Shown: positions 11,188-21,854 of the stretch, in pieces
Numbering within the stretch: position 1 is the first letter of the stretch
Layout of the letters: every line of letters starts with the position of its first letter
NCBI GenBank assembly: GCA_009746045.1
Contig: RPFO01000175.1
Coordinates: forward strand, 3,603,231 to 3,667,230
From: Mesostigma viride
Taxonomy: Eukaryota; Streptophyta; Mesostigmatophyceae; Mesostigmatales; Mesostigmataceae
DNA: 64,000 nucleotides
Direction: 5' to 3'
The notes under the pieces: generated by a model
The model's database searches: none
Told to the model about the DNA's origin: nothing
What the model saw: only the letters and a program-made list of their open reading frames with translations
Translations under genes and position numbers: made by a program

Positions 11188-11716
11188 AAGCGAGGAAGAG
11201 TGTCAGTGTCGAGTGTTGGTGGGGTGCCGGAACTGAGCTGATGGGTGATGACCATGGGGTAAAGCCTCATTGCCTTGCCGTGTCTAGCAATGACGGCGGA
11301 TCTCAGGGGGGGTTTCTAGGCGAAGTCCAATCGCCAGGGAAGGGGCTAGTGGTTCCTACACTAAACCGCCAGTGCATGGTAATTCCGTAACCAGGGGTTA
11401 AAGTGTGTCGTCCGCACCTGCGGTAGGGGGGTATTTGCATAATCAGGAAACCCAGCACCTGCCGGGTATGCACTGACCATAGCTTGTACCGTCCCACGAA
11501 CAGCACTTATGTTGTGTTCAGTATGTTATGTTCAGTTCAGTTTATTCCCACGCCGGTTCCCTAGCCTTGCCCGTACCGGCTTCGGAATAAACGGATGCCG
11601 GAACCGTATCCTTGTTCCAATTTTTAACAGGCAGGTACTACTTCTATACAGCCCGAACTAAGAGCTCTTTTGTAGAATGTTCTCACTGCCTATTTGCTTT
11701 AGCGACTTTGCGTTAA
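11188..11716. other. Spacer between LINE ORF1 and element L
   Basis: Probably includes the LINE 5' untranslated region. No gene, repeat or RNA recognised. Confidence 0.35.
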
Positions 11717-12761
11717 TGTCACGTCCGTGATCATTTACGTCCGTGCACTCAAGAAGTTACGCGATTGCCGTAATCGGAATCGTTACGTCCGACGTTTGGT
11801 TGGTTCCGATTCAGTATAGGCCGCAGGCTTTGTTCCTTGGGCCGGTGTGGAGTGAGCGCCGCGCCGGAAAGACCTGAATTTCTAGAGTGACAGTCTTAGG
11901 TGACCTGACTTAGGTTCGGGCGCAAGACTTTGGGGCGCAAAGCCTTGGTGGCTTGCGCAATATTCCGGTGCGTGACATTTGGCAGTTATGAATCTTTTGT
12001 ATTGTCCAGACGGAATGATGTTCAGTCCATCTGACAAAGCTAGATACGCAGATCGTAGTGTGCGGTGTGCTGGCTCGCACGTGGCTGTCGAACAGACTTG
12101 CTCTGCATTTTGCTGGCAGTCTAACTGCACGTCAGGCGGCTTGCTGGCAAATGCGACAGCGCATGGATGCCGGGATTTTTGGAGGTATTTAGGAGCACAG
12201 CAGCGGCCATGGTGGTCGTTGTTCGCTCGTTACTCTCCCTCACAACTTGGTGTTGTCGTCAAGGGGTTTAATAGTGGAACAATCCGGAGCAGCCCCCGAG
12301 AGTGGTTGCAATGAGTAATTGTCATGAGATTGGTTGACGGAAGTGATAACTGTTTGGTTTCGTCAAGATGATGTGTGTATTGTGGGCGAGACTCGGGAAG
12401 GAACCCAGTCGTCGTTGGCCAGTGAGCCATAGCTGGGGTAAGCGGGATAGGTAGACAGGATAGGGGGCGCTAAAGGACACTGCCAGCCGTAAGCCAAGCG
12501 GAGCAGTGTGGCGTCACCCGAGGCCTGCTAGGTTATCAAGAACCGCTTAGCCTTATTTGGACAGTGACGCACAAGTACGACATTATACGACTAGACAACA
12601 CTTGTATTCTTGTCGATGTCTTTTGAAATTAAATGTGAATGGTTTGGTTGCTTTCCAAATATACAAAGCATCATGGTTTTATTCTACACCTGGCTGGCTA
12701 CGGAATTGCCTGTCATGAGGTCGGCGGCCAAGTATGTCCGTGACCTGCATCACACTGGATT
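11717..12761 (+). repeat. L left LTR
   Basis: 1045 bp, nearly identical to 13209-14253. The first 75 bp hold three copies of ACGTCCG. The open frames inside (for example on both strands around 11980-12310) are present identically in the other LTR and lack protein features. Confidence 0.85.
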
Positions 12762-13111
12762 GTAACGAGCGAACAACCCATGATGGGTTCAGTCCGGCCA
12801 GCCTGGGGTTCCTCCTGCTTCACCCAGGGAAGCACAAGGAAGAGGTTATTGCTTAGCCTTCAAAAGCATCTGAAGAGGTTAGGCTTCTCCCTGTAAAAAG
12901 CCATTGAAGAAGGGGTTATTGCTAAGCCTTTAAAAGCATGCATGTTAAGGTTGTTGCTGATCCTGGAAAAGCATCTTTGAGCAGCTGGATTTTTTTTTTC
13001 CTTTTTGCTGCTGCCTGGAATGACGCCCTCTTTGGGCTTCCTTCGGTTGTGTGAGCTGCCTTTCTTTCACTTTTTGCTCTCAAGTTGTTGTGAGCTAAAG
13101 AGTGGGGGGGG

Positions 13112-13206
13112 AGGTGGCATATCACACACATGATTACTGCTGATAGTGGATGCATTCAAGTAGCGGTAATGATCAGTCCAGGATATAATGGCACGCAAAC
13201 GCGACA
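13112..13206 (+). repeat. 95-bp module A (inverted copy at 15735-15829)
   Basis: The sequence from AGGTGGCATATCACAC to ACGCGACA occurs here inside L, between its polypurine tract and right LTR, and in inverted orientation at 15735-15829 just outside element G. It contains a TATAAT-like box. It may be a conserved 3' end of the interior of related elements. Confidence 0.75.
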
Positions 13207-13208
13207 GC

Positions 13209-14253
13209 TGTCACGTCCGTGATCATTTACGTCCGTGCACTCAAGAAGTTACGCGATTGCCGTAATCGGAATCGTTACGTCCGACGTTTGGTTGGTTCCG
13301 ATTCAGTATAGGCCGCAGGCTTTGTTCCTTGGGCCGGTGTGGAGTGAGCGCCGCGCCGGAAAGACCTGAATTTCTAGAGTGACAGTCTTAGGTGACCTGA
13401 CTTAGGTTCGGGCGCAAGACTTTGGGGCGCAAAGCCTTGGTGGCTTGCGCAATATTCCGGTGCGTGACATTTGGCAGTTATGAATCTTTTGTATTGTCCA
13501 GACGGAATGATGTTCAGTCCATCTGACAAAGCTAGATACGCAGATCGTAGTGTGCGGTGTGCTGGCTCGCACGTGGCTGTCGAACAGACTTGCTCTGCAT
13601 TTTGCTGGCAGTCTAACTGCACGTCAGGCGGCTTGCTGGCAAATGCGACAGCGCATGGATGCCGGGATTTTTGGAGGTATTTAGGAGCACAGCAGCGGCC
13701 ATGGTGGTCGTTGTTCGCTCGTTACTCTCCCTCACAACTTGGTGTTGTCGTCAAGGGGTTTAATAGTGGAACAATCCGGAGCAGCCCCCGAGAGTGGTTG
13801 CAATGAGTAATTGTCATGAGATTGGTTGACGGAAGTGATAACTGTTTGGTTTCGTCAAGATGATGTGTGTATTGTGGGCGAGACTCGGGAAGGAACCCGG
13901 TCGTCGTTGGCCAGTGAGCCATAGCTGGGGTAAGCGGGATAGGTAGACAGGATAGGGGGCGCTAAAGGACACTGCCAGCCGTAAGCCAAGCGGAGCAGTG
14001 TGGCGTCACCCGAGGCCTGCTAGGTTATCAAGAACCGCTTAGCCTTATTTGGACAGTGACGCACAAGTACGACATTATACGACTAGACAACACTTGTATT
14101 CTTGTCGATGTCTTTTGAAATTAAATGTGAATGGTTTGGTTGCTTTCCAAATATACAAAGCATCATGGTTTTATTCTACACCTGGCTGGCTACGGAATTG
14201 CATGTCATGAGGTCGGCGGCCAAGTATGTCCGTGACCTGCATCACACTGGATT
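13209..14253 (+). repeat. L right LTR
   Basis: Second 1045-bp LTR of L. Its left boundary abuts GCGACAGC, so the junction is the palindrome-like GCGACAGCTGTCACG (13201-13215), whose exact reverse complement recurs at 16976-16990. Confidence 0.85.
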
Positions 14254-14256
14254 TTA

Positions 14257-14398
14257 AATCATGGGACAGGTCCTCGCCCACCCCACCGGGCATGCAGTTA
14301 AGGCAGGCACGTCAGCTCAGCTCATTTGGGTTTTACCAAAGCTGAGCATGGCCAGCCGCCATGGTGGCGCCGGAGATTGTGGTACGCAGACGCGACAG
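14257..14398 (+). repeat. 142-bp module B (inverted copy at 16984-17125)
   Basis: The sequence from AATCATGGGACAGG to ACGCGACAG occurs directly right of L and, inverted, at 16984-17125 at the 3' end of the interior of element G, just after its polypurine tract. Confidence 0.8.
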
Positions 14399-15734
14399 GC
14401 TAACCTTCATGTCACTATAAGAAACTAAGCTTGGAGAACCACGAAGAAAACGATGGTAATAACGATCAGAAGGTAATTAATAGAAGTCTCAGCAGATGGG
14501 ATATTACATTGCAAAAAGCCAGGTTCTGGTTGTCGACAGCAAAGACTGGCACCATGCATGGGGAAAATGCCACGCACATCTTGCTAAATGTAAGAGGAGC
14601 ATTGCAAAAAAGTCATGTAAAGGGAGTAAGAAAGACGGAGCATGCATTCTAGCAAGGCCGCAGACAGATCAACGCGGACGACAATAGTATCGACTCTAGG
14701 AATGGGATGGTAGCAGCTGCTTACCACAGGCCGGTCTCGAGCAAGAGCCAGTCTCTGCCATTCGCGCATGGGCATCATGCCAGTTGGACGGCGTCCGGTC
14801 GGTCACCCGCAATACACGCGCAAAATTGAAGGGGAAACGGCAACATAGAAGCATACATGCATAAGATGCCGAGCGCAAAAAGGCCATGGTAATGAAAACA
14901 TTCAGAGAAAACACATGAATACCTCTGAGAAAGATGGCCAGCTTTACCCGCAACGAAATGGCCTACGCATGAGCACTGACGGCCGGCATGCTAACTGTAA
15001 AGACGTCAAACCATACGACGAAACTGCGCTGACCTTAGTGGTTGAAGTCCTTGGCAGGCTCCAGAGGTCCTGATCGTGCAAGCGTAAACAACTGCATGAT
15101 ATATACCACAGGCGGCTATCTTCAAGGCCATACCTAGTGTACTGTGCACCTACCGACATCCATACTGATACGCCGCGTTTGCTACAGAAATCACCGCATT
15201 TAGCGGACCTGCAGCGCTTGTTATTCGGTGGTTGCATTCATTGGTTACGTATGGAAATCGGTTGCCCCATCGCTCGAGCTAGCGTGTATGTGCCCTCACT
15301 GCCCGCTAGCCCCAGCACTGACTGTTAAGCATGGACTTGACTGCGAACAACGGCTACGTCAAACGCGTTTTTTTGAATTTTGCGCAAAAAAAAAGATTGC
15401 GACTAGGTCACATCCGTAGCCAGCGGCAGGCGGAATGTCTCGAGTGATTCCAGCCAAGCGATCTTCCGTATTGTCATGACATCTTACCTTTCCACTGGTT
15501 ACTACTCGTCTCAAAGCCTTTTAGAACGGTCGGAGCCGCAAACTGCCGATAAATTTACAGGTACAGTAACTAGTATTCACCAATGAAAGCCACAGGCATT
15601 TCAAAAATTGCCGTCCTGCCAGACCCTAGAAAACGCTTGGTCCTGCCTTTGCCGGACAACCATTGGAGCAGGTTATAAAGTGCGACAACGATTTCTGATT
15701 GTTGGCTGACAGACTGACAGCCGACAATTATTAA
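14399..15734. other. Unassigned spacer between L and G
   Basis: 1.3 kb of mixed composition without a recognisable gene, RNA or repeat. Short open frames show no protein signature. Confidence 0.4.
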
Positions 15735-15829
15735 TGTCGCGTTTGCGTGCCATTATATCCTGGACTGATCATTACCGCTACTTGAATGCATCCACTATCA
15801 GCAGTAATCATGTGTGTGATATGCCACCT
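15735..15829 (-). repeat. 95-bp module A, inverted copy flanking G
   Basis: Reverse complement of 13112-13206. It ends at the outer edge of the 3' LTR of G, with GCCACC (15823-15828) as the possible target duplication. Confidence 0.75.
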
Positions 15830-16982
15830 AACGAGAGGAGGGCTCTCAGCCGAGGACAAGGATCTGTCCCTCGTGCCTGATGACCACCTTATTGCCTCCC
15901 CTGCTACAGAATAATGCTTTCACAACACACACTTTGCACAGTCTGATGATGAAGCCGCACATGCGGAATTTATTGAGAAAGTTAATACAATTACAACACG
16001 TTGATAGTCTCAATATCGATGCACTCCATGCTCACGAGCCCGCAGTTAGGCAGCGCTCCATGACATGCTACCGGCCTTGCTCCCAAGGAAAGGGAGAAAC
16101 ACGAAGGCCACTAACGAGAGACTCGAAGAGACTACACGCTACGTGAGAGTCCTCTTCGACTATGAACCAAACCATTCGTCATGCCACACGCATGACACAC
16201 GCCACACTTGTCAGTCCAGCCAGGAATGCCAAAACTATCTTGCTGCCTGAACCATGCAAACAGAAACCGCATTCCAGTTGCCGTCCTGGCTTACTACCAC
16301 ACATGCCAACAAAAACAGGAAGGCATCCCGACAAATCTAAATTGCTACCCTGTTGCCGATCTCATCTCCTAGAGGCTCCGGCATTTCTGTCCCTGGGAAT
16401 GTCCGGCATTTAGTCACGACCACCAAGGTCGAAGCATAATATCCTTCAAACAATCTGCACGCTCACACCTTGCGTGTGAGTGGCCCAGCAAACATTGCTT
16501 CTAATCTTTCCTTTCTAGAAAAATCCCTTTGTAGGGCTGCCAGCGATTTCGCATTCATTCCAGCGATCTGGCTCCGCACCGCAAATTGTCCTTTTCCATT
16601 TTCTGTCCAGTCCTCATAACGTTGACCCGCTATTCTACACCACAAAGACACCTGGCCTGTCAATAGCCTCGGCGCTGTTGAAGTCCAGCAGTCCAGCTCC
16701 AGCTCCAGCTCCAGCTCCAGCTGTCCACTAACTCGCGTATGATCCTCTCGACGCTGTGCACTTGTGCTGCCGTCCGCTCAAGTACGTCTGTGCTGCGCGC
16801 CCAGCCGTGCCTGGCCCGGCGCGCGCGCACGTGCACTTTCGTCCGCTCTTATGCTGTAAGTGCTAGTGTCCCCCCCCCGGTCACTAGCCTTTGTCGAAAA
16901 TGCGCAGAAAACAAATTCCTTGCGCACGTCACCGGTCTTGTGCATAGTGGGCGCCCGGATGACACAGCTCGCGCCCGTGACA
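15829..16982 (-). repeat. G 3' LTR
   Basis: About 1154 bp, highly similar to 28407-29569. It includes a short CAGCTC microsatellite (about 16688-16727) that differs slightly in length from the other LTR. Confidence 0.85.
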
Positions 16983-16983
16983 G

Positions 16984-17125
16984 CTGTCGCGTCTGCGTAC
17001 CACAATCTCCGGCGCCACCATGGCGGCTGGCCATGCTCAGCTTTGGTAAAACCCAAATGAGCTGAGCTGACGTGCCTGCCTTAACTGCATGCCCGGTGGG
17101 GTGGGCGAGGACCTGTCCCATGATT
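16984..17125 (-). repeat. 142-bp module B, inverted copy at the 3' end of G interior
   Basis: Reverse complement of 14257-14398. Here it lies between the polypurine tract of G and its 3' LTR. Confidence 0.8.
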
Positions 17126-17152
17126 CCCCCCCTCGCTGGCTCTCATGGCTCC

Positions 17153-20100
17153 TCACATGGCCAGCGACCGTGCCAACACCACAGCAGCTAAGGAAATGGT
17201 GACGCTACTGGTTGCGAAACGGGCAGCGACACAAACTGGGCAAAACCACTGGCCCGCTGGCACGGTGGTGAGCGCTGGCTGCAAGCAGTGCATGTGCCAC
17301 CCACAATTACAGTGATCACACAGCAACATGGTATCCCCCTGGTCTACGCGATGGCAAACCTGACACTGTGCGTCCTTGACCCGCCGGGCCGTGTGCGGGG
17401 CGAGGTCAGGCAATAAGTTGGGCAACGAACACGGACTGAGGTTGCTTACGTTATCGGTGGTGCGACTGCCGTCGACGCCCTCCAAAATGGCGACCCCAGA
17501 TGGCTTGATGGCGACGATCCGCAAGATGGTCGGCCCCGCAGTCACGTCAAGAGTGTCGGTCAGCTGCGTGCGGAGAAATACGAACTGCCCCGGACGAAAA
17601 TGCAGCTGACGGGCCATGTAAGCGCCCCCCCGGCGCTGAGCGTAGCGCAGGGTATCTCGGTGCTGGGCGATGAACAAGTTGTTCATGGCAATGGGCATAA
17701 CCTTGCGGAAAGTAGCCGCCCGTGCGGTCACCTCAGCCAGAAACTGACTGGCGTTGTCAAACGCCATAGGGGTGGGGTGTGCACTCTGCGCCTCCGTGGG
17801 GAGCAAGGGTGCGCGCCCAAACAACAGGAAATACGGGGAGAAACAGGCGAGCGACTCCTGGGGTGACATTCGGTAACCCATGGCTATCCACGCCAGTTCA
17901 CGATCCCACGTAGTGAATGATGCTGACTGCAGGCTCCACTTGCGCAAAGCCTGCTTGACAGTCTGCACCAATCTCTCAGCCAAACCATTGGCCTGAGGAT
18001 GCTCCCGAGAAGTGCGACGGTGATCAATGAGACATGCATCCAACAATTCCTGAAATTCCCCCCGAAACTCCCCGCCCTGGTCGGTGACCACCTCCGCGGG
18101 GGCGCCAAACCTGGCGATGATGTCGGCGAAGCGCTTGGCGGTGGTGGCGGCCTGCTTGTCAGCAATGGGGATGAGCTCGACCCACTTGCTAAAACTTTCG
18201 ACACACACCATGACATACTTGTGGCCATCTGCACTTTCATCAAAGGGCCCACACAGGTCTACGTGCCAGCGGTAGAAGAGCCCTCTGATGGGTAGGCTCA
18301 TCAATTCTTTCGCATCGTGGTCCACATTGAACCGGGCCTTCACCCGGGCACACTGCGTGCAGCGAGCGACGACCTGCGCGACTGTGGCACGCATGCCGTT
18401 CCACCAATAAGAGGCGCGCACTAGCGCCAAAGTGCGGTTACCACCCAGGTGGCCATACCGCTCATGGGCTTGCTGGACGATGGCGACCCGCTTGTGAGGC
18501 GGCGGCACCACCACTTTGCGCTTGCCGATCATTTTGTGGAGGACCCCGGCATCCCACGAGTATGTGACCGCCCTATGTTGCACCCTATTCAACTCAGCGT
18601 CACGCTGGGCTGAGGACCAATCAACCGGGGTGGGGGTGAGAGCTATCCCTTGGACCTGCTCCAACACACGCCCATCGAGCCACACATCACCCATGTTGCA
18701 TTCCACTGTGAGATGGCCAACCAACACCACCTGGAGTGCTAGGTATCGTGCCAAGGTATTGTCAATGTCAAAGGACGGAGAATTACCTTCCTCCAACGCG
18801 AGGAGGCCAGCGGCAGGGGTGAAGGGAGAAGGGTGAACTGCATTGCAGCTTGCCGCAAAGTCTGCGACTGTATACTCGACTGCGCGCCAGTCTGCCTCGG
18901 CGTCGGCGTCAGCGAAGCCTGCAGCATTAACAAAAACCACAGACCCAGGCGAGCTCTGCAATGAGGCCCGTCCCACCAGCGCTGTTGGGATGCACGGTCG
19001 ATGCTTATCACGCACAGCCCCCCCAGCTGCCGTGACCTCCCCCATCCGGACCTCCACCACCGCGTCGTGCGAGCCAGCCTCGACCCGGTTGACCGTCGAG
19101 ACACGCACTGCCCCAGTGTCCGAGCTGTAGCTGCTCACCGGGATGCTTGCTTGGCGCATGGCGTCACCGTCTCTGTCAACGATGTACACCGCGCGGCCTT
19201 CCCACATGCGTACCTCGAGCCGCATGGGAAACATGACCTCCATGCCGACCAGCACGTCATACGATGACTGCTCGGTCACAAGGGCATTCACAGGGATGCA
19301 GGCCATGTCGGATGGCCTGAGCGGGTTGAGGATGACCATTACCTGGACCGCAGTCATGGCAAAGGGTTTAGCGGCAGGGCCCTGCCAGCCCGCCACGGAC
19401 ACATGACTGTCCCGCAGCCCGCCATTCTCCCTGGTTAGGTTGAGCAACTGGGCCAGCCGAGCACTGATAACGAGTGGCTGGGCCCCGCTGTCCAGTTTCA
19501 CGACCAATTCATGGTCAGTACTGTAGACCACGTTGCTCAGGGGCTCCCCGTGCCCCTGCGCCTGAAACGCCATTGCTGGCTCGCCATCCGGATATGAGGT
19601 GACAGTGGGTGCCCTAGGCACTACGCACGCCCGCTGCGCGGTGTCCAAGACACCATGAGCGACATGACCCACGATTACCGAAGCCGATGCAGGGCGATGC
19701 CCGACAAATGTGGCTGTCTCAGCGTTGTGCAACCTACGGGCGTCCATTGTGTCAGCGTACCGCTGTACCTCTGACGCATGCGACCCGAGCACCTCCACGG
19801 CCCGCTGACCGAACCACTCGACCACTTGCCGGGGAGTGTATGCCGGCGTGTCCACGACCGACGGCATAGGGTATAATGGTAACAACCTGCGCCGCTGCTC
19901 TGCCCCAGCAGGATTGTCGTGTTCCAGGGTGGAGCCGGTCCGAGCGGGAGCCATGCGAAAGGACTGAGGCAACTGCCCCACAGTCTCACTTGGCTGCCCC
20001 ACCTGAAACGACGGTGGTGCACGTGCTTGCTTCCCTCGCGCGCCAACTGCGTGGATGTCCAACGCCATCACGTCGGCTGGCCGCCAGAAGTCCTCGTCCC

Positions 20101-20359
20101 TGTATTGAACCTGCGATCCCCCATCCTCCCTTTCACTTCCCCCCGCCTCGCCCGTCGGCTGAATGATGACCACCCCCGCGTCCACCTTCTTGTCCTCCAC
20201 GTCCGCAAAGTGCACCCCCGGCGCTGGGCACTGCCCCGCCAGATGGGTTCGGACCGTTGCTGGGTGTGACTTCTTACACACCTTGGGACAATCACGTTTG
20301 ATGTGTCCATCCTGACCGCACAGGAAGCAGCCCGATTTGCGCGCATCCGTCCTACCCGT
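17153..20359 (-). CDS. G Pol-like polyprotein: zinc knuckle, protease, integrase, PHD finger
   Basis: The frame is open from the gag stop (TAG 20362-20360) to 17153; the first ATG-less part encodes a CCHC knuckle (CFLCGQDGHIKRDC, about 20336-20295). Counting from the Met-like codon at 20281: protease with DSGA (Asp264) and YDVLVGME (about 341-348); integrase zinc finger H-x4-H...CTQC (606-645); catalytic Asp675, Asp734, Glu769 with exact D-x34-E gypsy spacing; a GPY/F-like segment (AGPTILRIV, about 915-923); PHD finger C973, C976, C988, C991, H996, C999, C1014, C1017 in perfect C4HC3 order. Between the protease and the integrase there are only about 240 residues and no RT or RNase H motif. 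A PHD finger could steer integration to modified histones, as chromodomains do in chromoviruses. Confidence 0.85.
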   Translation of the reverse strand, partial: TGRTDARKSGCFLCGQDGHIKRDCPKVCKKSHPATVRTHLAGQCPAPGVHFADVEDKKVDAGVVIIQPTGEAGGSEREDGGSQVQYRDEDFWRPADVMALDIHAVGARGKQARAPPSFQVGQPSETVGQLPQSFRMAPARTGSTLEHDNPAGAEQRRRLLPLYPMPSVVDTPAYTPRQVVEWFGQRAVEVLGSHASEVQRYADTMDARRLHNAETATFVGHRPASASVIVGHVAHGVLDTAQRACVVPRAPTVTSYPDGEPAMAFQAQGHGEPLSNVVYSTDHELVVKLDSGAQPLVISARLAQLLNLTRENGGLRDSHVSVAGWQGPAAKPFAMTAVQVMVILNPLRPSDMACIPVNALVTEQSSYDVLVGMEVMFPMRLEVRMWEGRAVYIVDRDGDAMRQASIPVSSYSSDTGAVRVSTVNRVEAGSHDAVVEVRMGEVTAAGGAVRDKHRPCIPTALVGRASLQSSPGSVVFVNAAGFADADAEADWRAVEYTVADFAASCNAVHPSPFTPAAGLLALEEGNSPSFDIDNTLARYLALQVVLVGHLTVECNMGDVWLDGRVLEQVQGIALTPTPVDWSSAQRDAELNRVQHRAVTYSWDAGVLHKMIGKRKVVVPPPHKRVAIVQQAHERYGHLGGNRTLALVRASYWWNGMRATVAQVVARCTQCARVKARFNVDHDAKELMSLPIRGLFYRWHVDLCGPFDESADGHKYVMVCVESFSKWVELIPIADKQAATTAKRFADIIARFGAPAEVVTDQGGEFRGEFQELLDACLIDHRRTSREHPQANGLAERLVQTVKQALRKWSLQSASFTTWDRELAWIAMGYRMSPQESLACFSPYFLLFGRAPLLPTEAQSAHPTPMAFDNASQFLAEVTARAATFRKVMPIAMNNLFIAQHRDTLRYAQRRGGAYMARQLHFRPGQFVFLRTQLTDTLDVTAGPTILRIVAIKPSGVAILEGVDGSRTTDNVSNLSPCSLPNLLPDLAPHTARRVKDAQCQVCHRVDQGDTMLLCDHCNCGWHMHCLQPALTTVPAGQWFCPVCVAARFATSSVTISLAAVVLARSLAM

Positions 20360-20362
20360 CTA
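20360..20362 (-). promoter_or_regulatory. In-frame TAG between Gag capsid and zinc knuckle/Pol of G
   Basis: The stop codon TAG is followed by ACG GGT AGG and by an open frame that begins at once with 8 residues and a CCHC knuckle, then pol. Gag and Pol are in the same frame, so translational readthrough could make Gag-Pol, as in gammaretroviruses. A simple nonsense mutation (for example from CAG) is the alternative, because the nucleocapsid knuckle lies after the stop. Confidence 0.55.
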
Positions 20363-21849
20363 TGAGGACGTGCCCCCCCCAGCTCGCGTCGGGGCGGCAG
20401 CGTCCTTGTTGCCGCCAGCGGCGTTACCCTGGGTTGCATCATGCGATGAGGCGTTGCGAGACCCCCCTTGGTTCCTGCTAGCACCGTGGCCGCCTTGCGG
20501 GTGCGCTTGTCTTGTGGCAGACGACTCACCCGACTTGGCCTTGGTCAGCGCGTCGACCTTGGCCTGCAGCTCGGCCACCACCGTGCTTACCGAGATCCGG
20601 CCTTGCGCGTGTCGTCGCATCATGGCCCTGACCTCAATGCACAGTGACCGCAATCGCCACGGCTGGCCGTTTGGCGGCGTGGGCAGCTCCATCTCCTTGG
20701 AGCCTAGCGCTTGCAGCCATTTCTGACACGCCAGCTTTTCGGACCAGTCCTCCACTTCGCCGGCGAACTCCATGAGGCGCTCGTAAGATTGCTCCGGGGT
20801 TTCACCCTCGGCTATCTTGAAACTGCGCCACTCACGCTCTGCCTTGATGGTCTCCACCGGGTATTCCTGGCGAAGGAGGTCCCACAGTTCCTCGGCAGGG
20901 TCGACACCATACATGATGTTGTCATAGTCGGGCTGGCCACGCCCGTCGAAGCCGAACCACACGTCCGTGTGACGCGTGTACAGCGAGACCTCTCTCCACT
21001 GCTCCACCAGCCTAGCCACTCGCCTCAGCGTAAGGCCGTGAAAGAAGAAATGCATGTTGTTCATCACAAACTCATGCATTACAGCGCCTTGCGTAGTCAT
21101 GTATTGCAGATCAATCCATGACTTGTACGCGTTGTAGGCCTGCGCCAGCGTGGCCAGATTGCCGGTTGTGGAGAACTTCTCGCGCATGTCCACCCGTGGT
21201 AGGGTGGGCATCTTCGCGCCTTCAGGTATGAGGCGCACCCTTTGCGGGTACTGCACCCCATCGGCATCCTCCGGCGGTCGCTGAGCTGCGCGTCCCTGCG
21301 CCAGCGTGCTTGGGCATGCTGCCTCCCGTACTCGGAAAGCCAGCGGCGTGGTTATGTCCTCCATGGGCGGAATGCGCCCGATTGGCACACTTGACCACCG
21401 TGCAGTCGACCCGCCGGTCAGCGCCCCACCGCCTCGCCCAAACGGAATTGAGACCCCGCCTGGCAGCATGCGTCCTGGTGCACCCCTGCGTGGGTCCATC
21501 GCGCGCGTCAGCCCTGCCCCGTTCTCCTCGTGCAATCCGTCTCGCGCTTGATCGAAAGGCAGGCGCCTGGGCGCCAGCGTATACTCGCCCCGTGGCTGTC
21601 CATACGCCTCACCAAGCAAGTCGTGCTGGGTTAGCGACCCAGCCAAAACCCCCGGTTCCATCGGAGCCCTTCCCGCCGCATTACCTGAGGTTGGCGGCTG
21701 GTCCCGCTCCCTCGGCTCCGCGGCAACACCACTTGGGCCCGGCATCGTTGCCTGCCCGTCCCATGGTGTGGACTGCAGATGATGACCCTCTACGGCCACC
21801 AATCTGTCGGTCACTTCCCGCATCTGCAGCGCCAGTTGCTGCTGCAACT
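20360..21849 (-). CDS. G Gag, main part (3' of A1 insertion)
   Basis: 495 codons ending GGGTSS at TAG 20362-20360. A Gln-rich coiled-coil-like start (MQQQLALQMREVTDRLVAV), a Pro/Arg-rich middle, then a capsid-like domain from about residue 210, with FKIAEGETPEQSYERLMEFAGEVEDW resembling the conserved Gag helix. The zinc knuckle follows downstream of the stop, in the same frame. The 5' part of gag is at 27999-28194; after removing A1 and one copy of its GTTGC duplication the two parts are in the same frame. Confidence 0.75.
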
Positions 21850-21854
21850 GTTGC

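Larger units (their letters stand above)
11717..14253 (+). mobile_element. LTR element L: 1045-bp LTRs around a 447-bp non-coding interior
   Basis: Two direct repeats of 1045 bp (11717-12761 and 13209-14253), each starting TGTCACGTCC and ending CTGGATT, flanked by TTAA at 11713-11716 and 14254-14257. The interior (12762-13208) has no ORF but keeps the expected landmarks: a possible primer site just after the first LTR, and a G-rich polypurine tract (GAGTGGGGGGGGAGG, about 13100-13114) about 95 bp before the second. This is the structure of a small non-autonomous LTR element (TRIM/LARD-like). The near identity of the LTRs suggests recent movement. Confidence 0.8.

Noticed and set aside
11979-12314. 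111-codon frame repeated at 13471-13806
   Set aside because: Inside the L LTRs; duplicated with them, with no domain or codon-bias signal.
16688-16727. CAGCTC repeats as a CRISPR-like array
   Set aside because: A simple microsatellite without spacers, in a eukaryotic LTR.
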